Shown here: positions 13,101 through 22,200 of the stretch, in pieces
Numbering within the stretch: position 1 is the first letter of the stretch
Layout: every line of letters starts with the position of its first letter
NCBI GenBank assembly: GCA_903813345.2
Contig: CAIIXF020000005.1
Location: 25,735,375-25,795,374 of the forward strand
Direction: 5' to 3'
Length of the DNA stretch: 60,000 nucleotides
Source of the DNA: Owenia fusiformis
Taxonomy: Eukaryota; Annelida; Polychaeta; Sabellida; Oweniidae
Program-made: the position numbers and the translations under genes
The notes under the pieces: generated by a model
What the model saw: only the letters and a program-made list of their open reading frames with translations
Told to the model about the DNA's origin: nothing
Databases searched by the model: none

Positions 13101-15372
13101 TGGTGCAAGATATGGTTTTGTACTTTAACATTTTTCAACTTAACAAAACATTGTTACTTATTTTGTATGTTAAGAATATTGTCAATTGTAACATTTTCAG
13201 TTAACTTCTCCTGAACTACTGGAGAAGAATTCTGAAAAAATAAGTGTCTTTTTGATATACAGTGTATATGTTTTGAAAAACAACAGGAAATGAATCGACT
13301 GGAACATTCATTTTCAGATACATTTATATAGATGATTAAAAAGTTAAAAATACTTTGTGAAATGTAAAATTGGAACCAAAACTTTTTGTAGTTGCAGATT
13401 CTTTGTATCACAATTTTTTTAACCATTTTTACAATTTTACCAAAAAATTGTTTGTTTGTTGCAAGTTGTCTCAAATTATTTCAGCTTAAATATTGATGCA
13501 ATGGGCCTAGAGTACCATATTTCAAATATTGATATGCAATGGGCCTAGAGTACCATATTTCAAATATTGATATGCAATGGGCCTAGTATACTATATTTCA
13601 AATATTAATATGCAATGGGCCTAGAGTACCATATTTCAAATATTGATATGCATGGCCCTAGACTCCCATCTTTCAAATATTGATATGCAATGGGCCTAGA
13701 CTCCCATCTTTCAAATATTGATATGCAATGGGCCTAGAATACCGTATTTCAAATATTGATATGCAATGGGCCTAGACTCCCATCTTTCAAATATTGATAT
13801 GCAATGGGCCTAGAATACCGTATTTCAAATATTGATATGCAATGGGCCTCGAGTACCATATTTCAAATATTGAAATACAATGGGCCTAGAGTACCATATT
13901 TCAAATATTTATATGCAATGGGCATAGAGCACAGTATTTCAAATATTGATATACATGTACAATGGGCCTAGAATACCATATTTCAAATATTGATATGAGT
14001 TTTTCATCTCTGTTCCAGTGGGCCCAGATTGTTGTAGTGTTAGAGAGGTCTTTCTCCCAGAGCAAGTTAGCTAAGTACCAGGACTCGTACGCTGTCAGGA
14101 TGAGCACAAATACACCTGCATTGATGGTAATAAAGGCTTCTAACAAAACACGTGCCCGTCAGAGGAAGGGTGCAGTTAGTGCATGGAAGGTATGTCTTGG
14201 CCATTATATTTCAGCACCAAGTTTTTGACCCAAATTGTAAAATGAAGTAATTGTGTTATTGTCCTTGTAATGTATTAAAAGTCAGAAGCCTTGTATACTA
14301 GGCATAAGAAGCGTTTTACAATGCTATCAAATATGATGACATGTTCTTGCCTACCACTTTCAAAAGGTCTCATTACCTAGCATAATAGCGAATTTTGAGA
14401 AGGATTGTATAACTTTACGAGGGGACATTTAATGCCACAAGGTAATTGATGCCCCAACCCTTTGTACTCACTGTATATCTAAAAATAAAAATGCTGAAAC
14501 TGAATATCCTCCATATATTATGATTTCAGCTGGCTTACAAACTAGTAAAGAAAATGAACAAGGAAAAGCAAGCAAAGGGAATTAACGGTGTTCTTGACCT
14601 TGAATCAGATTTTGTCAGAGGTGAAATTCAACGACAACAAATGCGACGACGTGCTGGCTCCATGTTTGGTGATGACGCTGGGTTCGGTGATTTGATGAGC
14701 CAGTTGGCATTCGTCAAAAATGTGAATTTGGATGTTGGTATGAACAATAATAACAGAGGAGATAGTATAGAAAATACAGACACAACTCTACTTGATGAAC
14801 AAGAGGATAACACAAATGAACAAATCTCAAACCATTCCACACCCAAAAAGACAAAAAAATCTCAGAGTAAAAGTATATTGAATTTGAGTTCTCCAAGTAA
14901 AACTTCATTAGACAGAGTTCCACTTTTACCATTAGGTAATAAACGTGAAAGTCAAGATGGGTTTGATAACCCATTGTTTGATAATGATATTATTATGCAT
15001 AAGGCTGATAGAGGAGAGAGAGTTGAATTAGTGGATCTACCCCACACTGTACGTAATGGTAGCCTTAAGAACCCTAGTAATCATGGGGCAAACAGTGCAA
15101 GTAAACCAACCAGTCGGATTTCAAGTATAGCACTTGAGTTGGATGACAGAGACCAAACAGGATCAAGCAGACCAATGACACGAAAGTCGACCCGTGCAGG
15201 AATGGACACTTTTCGTGAAGTAGAACTAGCTGACGCATCGGTCCCAGCACCCAAACAGACCAAACCAGGTTCTGGCGGGTCAAATGGGAGTGGTGGGAAA
15301 CGAAAGAAGAAATCAAATGCAGTTGATGTTGCAAATCAAAATATACCTAAGTTTCCTAGCACTGAATTATAA
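1148..15372 (+). CDS. TRPV-family cation channel (Nanchung/Inactive/OSM-9-like), 5'-truncated by the window edge
   Basis: A membrane cation channel of the TRPV family, which in insects and nematodes serves mechano-, osmo- and chemosensation. Exons: 1148-1291, 1842-1923, 2701-2816, 5009-5158, 5402-5509, 6098-6249, then either 7116-7225 or 10561-10670, then 11157-11275, 11510-11671, 14019-14189, 14530-15372 (TAA). All joins keep frame and give 718 residues. In order: an ankyrin repeat ([13 protein letters not shown]), the linker motif WRYSNITCS...[23 protein letters not shown] before S1, S1 ([17 protein letters not shown]), S2-S5, pore helix and filter FQMTLGEF, S6 ([18 protein letters not shown]), the TRP-box region [18 protein letters not shown], and a long hydrophilic tail ending in a basic stretch GGKRKKKS. 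The first ankyrin exons lie left of the window. Introns are full of tandem arrays. Nan versus Iav orthology is not resolved by eye. Confidence 0.93.
1292..2700 (+). other. TRPV introns around exon 1842-1923
   Basis: Apart from the MITE relic at 1321-1407 and the exon 1842-1923, this stretch is unique AT-rich intron. The open frame reading into 2701 is intron read-through. Confidence 0.6.
1321..1407. mobile_element. Short pogo/Tigger-like MITE relic
   Basis: Starts CAGTAAAACCTGTATAAGTG after a TA and ends with the inverted form GTGTTCCACTTACAGAGGTT. Further GTTCCACTT fragments run to about 1510. The same terminus occurs at 15473, 20101 and 35778. Class assigned from the CAGTAAAACC end and TA target, so tentative. 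Confidence 0.5.
3976..4286. repeat. 49-50-bp tandem array, six units
   Basis: Units follow GTAAGTGAATGACCTGAAAT-AGCTAAGATGCACCATATAA-GATAGTACT, with two alternating subtypes (ATATAAGATA and ATATATGGTA). Every unit begins with GTAAGT or a close variant, the consensus 5' splice donor, inside a TRPV intron. Confidence 0.9.
4600..4915. repeat. Degenerate array of ACAATGACCATTCTGT-like units
   Basis: Roughly 16-22-bp units (ACAATGACCATTC, ACAATGACTATAC) recur more than ten times with drift in length. No coding potential. Intron 2817-5008 otherwise shows nothing I recognise outside this array and the one at 3976-4286. Confidence 0.75.
6264..6680. repeat. Fold-back repeat with outer direct copies
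   Basis: A segment containing GTACTGGGAGGTTTTGGATA and GAGATATGCATATCTACCTG occurs at about 6264-6338 and again at 6603-6678. An inverted, diverged copy lies at 6366-6405, and a second inverted pair (CTTTATCCTATACCAAGTAG and its complement near 6580) lies between. Probably a rearranged fold-back element inserted beside the exon 6 donor. Confidence 0.65.
7116..7225 (+). CDS. TRPV alternative exon 7a (S4-S5 linker and S5)
   Basis: 110-nt exon entered at phase 2 (...GCC AG|G) and left at phase 1 (CAA G|GTGATG). It encodes a 38-residue segment with core [19 protein letters not shown] followed by S5 ([10 protein letters not shown]). It is homologous to the exon at 10561-10670: same length, same phases, 23 of 38 residues identical by my count. 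The acceptor is strong (TTTTCAG); the donor GTGATG is weaker than that of 7b. The protein agrees with the S4-S5 linker/S5 of TRPV channels, so it is a real exon rather than a chance frame. Confidence 0.85.
7626..7805. repeat. Roughly 30-bp tandem array (TGCACAACACTGTATT-like)
   Basis: Five to six units alternate TGCACAACACTGTATT with a GTTGTGCC or GTAGTGCC half. Each unit contains the inverted pair GCACAAC/GTTGTGC, so the array can fold on itself. The open frame through it is a by-product of the 30-bp period. Confidence 0.8.
8104..8180. repeat. GGTTGGTGGTTGGCGGTTGG simple repeat
   Basis: G/T-strand array of GGTTGGTGGTTGGCG units inside the TGTCACC element. Other family members have a single related motif at this position (GGCCGGCGTC, GGTGGTTGGTG), so the array looks like a local expansion. 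The G-runs might form a quadruplex. Confidence 0.8.
8220..9660. repeat. Satellite of about eleven 115-150-bp units rich in AGGTCA motifs
   Basis: Each unit has TCATCTACATGTTCTCAGAA, then TCTGACTTTAGATTTGACAT, then TGACCTTCAATGACCTTCTC, then AAGGTCAAAAAAGGTCAAAA, then a T-run. The anchor TCATCTACATGTTCTCAGAA or a variant occurs at about 8257, 8382, 8546, 8693, 8842, 8979, 9127, 9263, 9417 and 9544. AGGTCA is the half-site of nuclear receptors, here in both orientations. Confidence 0.9.
10561..10670 (+). CDS. TRPV alternative exon 7b (S4-S5 linker and S5)
   Basis: 110-nt exon with acceptor CTCTAG and strong donor GTATGT, entered at phase 2 and left at phase 1, as for 7a. It encodes the equivalent segment with core [19 protein letters not shown] and S5 ([10 protein letters not shown]). 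Reading 7a directly into 7b gives a stop after four codons. Skipping both runs exon 6 into a TAA in exon 8. Hence only one of the two can be used per productive transcript. Confidence 0.87.
10671..11156 (+). other. TRPV intron, no feature seen
   Basis: AT-rich intron between exon 7b and the pore exon. I see no repeat or coding signal. Confidence 0.6.
12561..12895. repeat. 22-bp tandem array, about 15 units
   Basis: Unit GGGAAATGTGAATCCCTTCA-AA, with CCCTTTAAAGGG variants. Each unit boundary is a palindrome (CCCTTYAAAGGG) and GGGA...TCCC pair within a unit, so the array can fold extensively. It lies in TRPV intron 11672-14018. Confidence 0.92.
13489..13995. repeat. 40-bp tandem array, about 12-13 units, next to a splice acceptor
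   Basis: Unit TATTTCAAATATTGATATGC-AATGGGCCTAGAGTACCATA. The last unit ends about 23 bases before the acceptor at 14017-14018 (TTCCAG), so the array covers the normal branch-point neighbourhood upstream of the TRP-box exon. Confidence 0.92.
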
Positions 15373-18300
15373 TGTAGATATATATAATAGGGACACAAAT
15401 TATATACGTGTTTTACTCATTGGTTCTGTGTTGTTCGCAATTTGTGTTCAGTTTCAGTTAGTTATAATGTACAGTAAAACATGTTGTAGGTGAACACCTA
15501 AAAATTAAAATGAACACATCTCAATGTGGAACACTTTAAACTGATTTCAGGTTTTGGATGTCTTATCAACTTCCATATTATCAAATACGTTTGGCTTAAA
15601 CCAGACCCAGCTGGTTTAACATTTGACAAACAACGGTAAATCACAAAAGATACTACATGATAGGATATACAGGATCCTTGCAGCTGAATTAATGCTTCTT
15701 TTTAGTATTACTTTTTGAGCATTGTTCTGTGTATGCACTCTGTGATAATATCCCATAATAATAAGGCAGCATGACTGGAGTTGTATTATATTAAGGTGAT
15801 ATGGAGGTACATGTTTATTACAAGGCATGATGATAGGACATGTATGTTACTTGTACTTATATGTTATTAAACCAAGTCAGTGTCATATGAACATCCAAAA
15901 GAACATTTTTACCTGAAAGTCTTGATTGGCTGCTCCATCTTCTGTTGCCTTCAAGTCAGGTCTTTTACATAGTTCTTCTCATTAAGGCTGTCACAATTGG
16001 AGAAGTTTACAGTTTTAATTACCAATCAGCAAGTTTTAAACCTCACGTTGCTTGGTTTTTTAAAAATGCACCGTTACAATTTACAATAGATGTTATATTG
16101 TGTGGAAAATTTGAAACTTCCGTCCATATTTACAGTGCAGCAACTATGTTATTAATCCGTCCATTTTAACATGAAAGAATATTGAAAATATTTTTTAAAT
16201 CGTTTTATGTACCATTTTCTGAAGGATTTTATGAATCGCTCTATATTTATTGCCAATGACTTAACATGTAATGCATTTTAGCATGAACAGCAGAAATATA
16301 TGATATACTCCCTCCATAAGTCTGAAGCAACTGGAGCTCCCCTATTGCCCCTATTGGATCGCTTACCAGAGCCTGTGTATGTTTTGTATGTTTAAGACTT
16401 ATCAAAGGCATTACTATTCAGGCCTGTAGCCATGATTTGCCAAGGTGGTTCAGTTTTCAAAAAATTCCAGGGGGGTTCACATTTGACAATTTTGGCCCAA
16501 ATATGGCTAGAATCACTCAAAATGGTGAAAAGCTGCATGATTTTGAAAGAATTTTTGGCCAGGGGGGGGGTTACGGGCCTGCTATTGTAACTAAAGGGCA
16601 AGATATGCTATCCAATGGGAACTTCCAGTTGCCAGACTTGTGAAGTGTAGATGTACAATTATGTACAATTTATGGCATGGATTGATTCAATGCATTTTAG
16701 AATATAATAGAAATATATTTTTTATCTTCAGATTGTAAACTTGACTAAATGAATGTTATATGCTATATTGTATGATGTTGTAATATGACCATTATGACAT
16801 ATGAAGTATAGACTTGAAGTCATAAATAAGGTATTTTGTAAATAGTTGTGTAAATATTAGATCATAAAGATGTATGATGTACATATTATACCTTATGAAT
16901 CCTTATTATTTTATTAATTTATCTTAGTTAATAAGAAAGATATGTTGTTTATTTTAAATATTGCACTTTATTTGGTCAGTTGTAAAATATGAGTGTATTT
17001 ATTGCCACTTATTTATTTGATTATGCTTATTACACATTGAATAATTATAAATACTTTATAAATTCCAAAGTACAATGTTATATGATCAAATAGTGAATAA
17101 ATTTGAAATACTGTAAGTTATGTTACTATTTCTTTAAGCTGATATCTAAGTGATGATGTTAGTGCCCGCCTTGGATAGAAAGGGCCTTCAAATTCTTGAG
17201 AAAGTAAACTATGTTGCTTTGATAAAAAAAATAATACTTGTAGATGCAGAAATTTGATACAATTGAGTTTTTACAACTAATGGAGGGATTTGTACAGTAA
17301 TGTTTTAAAATAGAATAATACTCTCTAAGATGGAATTCTTTCTAAGAAATAATAACATGATAATCTGATCATGAACAATTTTAGAAGTCCAACCATGGGC
17401 TTTCAACTCTTAATTGAAAGGCCATTTCCAATTCATTGCAAAAAAAGTTTCTTTTTGACACAACTTATATACTGATGTATATGATTCATAAAAGATTTTA
17501 TCCACCCTATGCAGACAGAGCCTGTGGGAAATATTGGGTGCGGCGCAAATGAGCGGAGGGTGCGGAGCTAACGGTCATTTTTGAATTTAAAATTGGGACA
17601 TTTCTGAAACTAAGCCGTTTTGGGACTTCAAATATACCAAGATATGTGTATTTGACACCAAATATCAATAAAGTTGTGAAAATAGTAGTGCAATTCATTT
17701 TATAGCGACGCAGTATGCCTTTAACATTTCCAAGACCTATATATTTTGAGACTATCCTTTTAATACTGCGTCCCCAGCATTCATAAAAAATGGTGTTCAA
17801 GATACACTACCCATGCAAATTATTTTTGCATCTTGGAAGCCAGGCAGTATCTGTGTGATTTTATAAAAATTCGGAAATGTTCTTCAGATATGAGCCCCCT
17901 CTAAATATTGGGTGCGGAGGTACGTTTATGGAGCTCCTCCGCTAAAACAAATAGAACGAGAAAACCAACTACTAATAAGTATTTAGACTGCTGCAACGGT
18001 TTAGGCAAGATAATGCAAGATAAAGTTAGCCTGGTTCCAAAAGCTTCTGTTCAAACTTCAAAGGCGGAGGTTTTGTCAGCAGACTCGCATAATTGACGGT
18101 AGAAGGAATTTCGGCTGCTGCTACTGTTAGATTTACTGTAAATGAAATTAGTTCCTAAGTTGCTTTCGTATTAGAATGTACCCAGAGACTGCGGTATTAG
18201 TTTTTATGTCACCACCAGAAGTGGTGACATATTGTTATAGTCTCTAACTTTGGCCGGCGTCGTGTCTGTAACAAATGGCAGGTGGTGAAACTTTGCATGT

Positions 18301-19232
18301 CATACCTTGTACTATAGAAGAAGCTATCCATTAAATGAAGCGCAATCATAAATAAAAAAGGGTAACTACTTTAGGATGGGATATATCCGAAATGCGCCCC
18401 GTGGACTGCCAACATAATTTTCCTATAATTTCATTTTCGCGCGTGACGACCAATGGATTCAGACACACATCGTTGCATTCTGTTTTGCAGTTACCTTAAT
18501 ACAATCGAGATGTTATTAAGTGCAAAAACTTGAAGTCCTTTTAAACTGTATAAAGGCTTATGCCAAAAGGTAAGCAAATATATACTTTATTTGGTAAAAT
18601 TTAGACTTCATGAGGCTTCACGAGGCTACATGTAATGGCGGTCATAAGCTTGGATCATTTGGATATAAAGCAAGAACTGGTTGGCCATGGGTAGACCACC
18701 AAAGTAAGGACCTTTGATGATCTATACCATCTAACGTTACGACATGATGATGAACCAAGACATCTCGTTACTTCTTAGCCATGAGAATATTTCAAGTGAA
18801 TCAAAAATGTGATGAGTCCAGAATGATTGAAGAATATGCGTACCAGGGTTATGCTGCCTTGAAGCAGAGACATATGAAACAGTATAGTATGGATGGTTAC
18901 GTTGAAAAAGAATGGTAGGAGAGCAAAAGTAAACGAAGGGAAAAAGCCATGGCCCGAGGAGCCATGGCCATTTAGAAGTCCATGGTATAGCCTACCCGGA
19001 GCCTACTTATATAGCCTAACCGGAGCCTACCTATATATCCTGCAATAGTCATGACATCTTGCTTCTAGTTATGAGCGCCAGAACCAACTGTAGCTTCATT
19101 CGCCAATCGGCTACAATACTCAAACCTTTTAATCGCTTAATTTCACCAATTTTACCAACTAGCCTTGAAAAAAATACTTTTCAAAGATAAAATGCATCTT
19201 TTCCAGCTTAAACGTCTTGTAGAGGCTTTGCG
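15373..19232. other. TRPV 3' UTR and intergenic region
   Basis: Likely TRPV 3' UTR to about 17.1 kb, where AATAAA occurs. A pogo-like end (CAGTAAAACATGTTG) sits at 15473. A dispersed repeat carrying TTTGACAATTTTGGCCCAA sits at 16437-16575, with a second copy at 40895-41035. AAATATTGGGTGCGG is repeated at about 17529 and 17904. A short TGTCACC copy lies at 18205-18315. No further gene recognised. Confidence 0.6.
17096..17101 (+). other. Candidate polyadenylation signal of the TRPV gene
   Basis: AATAAA in AT-rich sequence 1.7 kb after the stop. Other A-rich hexamers are nearer, so the true end is uncertain. Confidence 0.35.
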
Positions 19233-22200
19233 ATGGTGAAATTTTTCGGACGAAAAACCAAGGCGAAGGTTGCAAGTTTTGCAGTCTTTATTCTTATGTT
19301 TGTGTCAGCTTCTCTCTGGCTGTCGGATAATAACTTGCCAGGACACAATGAAAGGAACGTTGGACCACACTCACTACATAGGCGACGAGGTGCTAACGTT
19401 GGTAATCAACCCATGAAAAGACAAAAACGGAACAGTATGTATTGCTCATTTAAATGTTTTCATAGCATGCAAAATCTTCAAACTAGGCTAGTATTCATTT
19501 ATCCAAAGTTTTGATGATATATTGTAGTAATTTAAGTGTTATCAATGGGTATCAGTGTTTAGTTATTATTTGAACCAAGTGTGTCTTGCACCATTTATCA
19601 GGTTATTGTACCTCTCTGGTTGTCCTTACTTCTAAGAGGACTTTTTCCAGTATTCCTATATCTAGTATTCCACAGTCCTTGAAATAAGCCTAAACAATCC
19701 TTCCAACGCACGTTCCCAAGAAATGACAGTCCCCAGATGACAATATCACGAAGACACAAAGTACAACATGCTACATACATATATTATATTATAGGCTAAT
19801 GGTGGACCTTTATTATGAAATTACATTACAGTTCGAGCCGAAGGAATGGAGAGAGTGTTTTACAACAGAGTACCTAAATGTGCTAGCACAACGTTTATGG
19901 AAATAATCACGAAGCTATCCAAGAAACTGAACTTTAACTACAAATCCTCCAATAATTTCACACACGCATCACTGCGGACGAAAGAACAGGTGATATCTAG
20001 CTACAATTAAGATTCCAAAACGTGTTAAATGGCTCGCATTATAAATAAAGTTATTAATAAGTTAAACATCTCGAACAATTCATCAAATATAGTCTCATTA
20101 CAGTAAAACCTGTTGTAGTGAACACCTTTGTCTAGTGAACACCTCTCTCTCTAGTGGACGCCATTTTTCCGCACATACTCTAATGTATGAAATTGTAAAA
20201 ATGTCTCTTTTAAGCTTCGTTCTAATGACTTCTGTATAAGTTATCCTCTCTGTAGTGAACACCTACCCCCAGTGAACACATTTTTGTGGCTCCATAGGTG
20301 TTCACTTTACACAGGTTTTTCTGTACCAGTTTATCATTTATTTAGGTACTTGAATTTTTTAAAGAAACATTCAAATACATTTTGAAAGGCCCTCGTTCAT
20401 TATTTAGCTTAAGTATTGATTATTTCCACAGTTCATTATGGAATTTTGATTGCCTGACACCAAGGCCTTTTACGCTTACTATCTTATTTTTCGCAATCAA
20501 AAATGCCGAGCATTGAGAATGAGAAATTGTAGTCTTGCTCCAAGACCCTGGACCCCTCTTATCTACTTTAACAAAACGTGTTATAAAATAGATAAGGCGG
20601 ACGAGGGTTGGAGGGGGGGGGGCAGGGGTTAGAAGTAAGACTAGAGAAATTGAGACGAGAAGCTTGTATTTAACTTTGAATTTGACTCTTCGATGTTGTT
20701 TTAGGTTGACTTTGTAAAAAAGTTTGAGGGTATCGCTTCTCCTATGGTGTATGATAGACACCTTTGGTTCATTAACTTCACGATGTAAGTATTGTTGGGT
20801 AATTCCACATTTAGAGAAAATTCAAAAATATGGAAGTGCCATTTTTACATAAAACATAACAAAACATTTTGACAGTAGCTGCTCTGTGAATCAAATAAAC
20901 TTTTCTATGTTCACTTGGCTGTTAATTTTCATGATATTCTTACAACCGAAATATCAAAGCAAAAAATGGTAAAACATAACTTACCACGATTATACTGATT
21001 TTTTCAGTAATAATGCATCTCATAAACCGATCACTATTTTCCTAGGTACGGGGAACCGATGCCATATTACATCAATATATTACGAGATCCCTTGGAACGC
21101 TATGCGTCACACTACTATTACCAAAGACAGATCAACCCTCTTAAAGTTGGAGTGTTTACAAAATATCAGAAAAATGAAGTAAGTAATTTTATGCCATTTG
21201 GGACATCCAAATGGGAATAAACAACGCTTCAAAAATGAGATTGTTTTCAAAAAGGTAAAATTTGAATTAAATCTAAGTACAAATAGGGTAAGTACAGGGT
21301 GGTCCAAAAAATGGGACACTTGTATTTCAAAAATAGATATTGATTTTCTTGATGAAAACATATCATATTATATACCAGTGGATAGGGAATTTACTCATCT
21401 TTAATTTGGTATATCATAAGTTCAAATTTATTATAATGTCTGTCAACCAGTGTCTATAATATAAATGATGTCATTTTCGTTTCAAAACGGGGTTTCCAAA
21501 ACTTGCTAAAACCAAGTTTTATCGCATATTTATTTACATAAACAGACGTTCAATATGTCCAATATTTTGAAATACGAGCATCCAGTTTTTGGACCACCCT
21601 GTATATCTCTGTATTACTCTATGCAGTTTTTCGTCTCCAGTCGCCACTTCAGGTTCCACATTAAATATAGGCATACCTTTATCTATTTTATTTTCAGTCG
21701 CTAGAACATTGTTTAGAAACAAATACAAATGCTACCTACAAATGTGACTTCTTCCGTGGCACTTATGTGAAGTATTTCTGTGGACAGTTACCATTATGCA
21801 AGTAAGCCAAAGTCTAAATGCTTTATTGATGGTTTATAGATCGTGGCTATGTAGTTTACACCAGTTCGGTGTGTCGAGGGGTTAAGGCTAGCATACAAGA
21901 TCGGTGACAATTGCGTTGTAATTGAATCTGTGCTTGAATTCTTTTCACACATAGTAAAATGTCTTTACACTATGTTTTAATCAAAAAGTGATAACGCATA
22001 CCTATTACAGGGGCGTAGGAAGGTGTAAATTCAACACTACGCCAAAAATCCTGCCAAAAATATGAAACAATTGTGTCAATATTCTATATAAAAACGCCTA
22101 TTTTATGCTCGTAAAATGTCATTTTATGAAAACAGAGATTTTAAGCTTGCAATGTTTTTCACAACCTAAATGTGAACGGAAATACTAAAGCGATGCATTT

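Noticed and set aside
17507-17800. Minus-strand 97-codon open frame downstream of the TRPV gene
   Set aside because: No recognisable protein, lies in sequence with repeated AAATATTGGGTGCGG motifs, no splice or promoter evidence.
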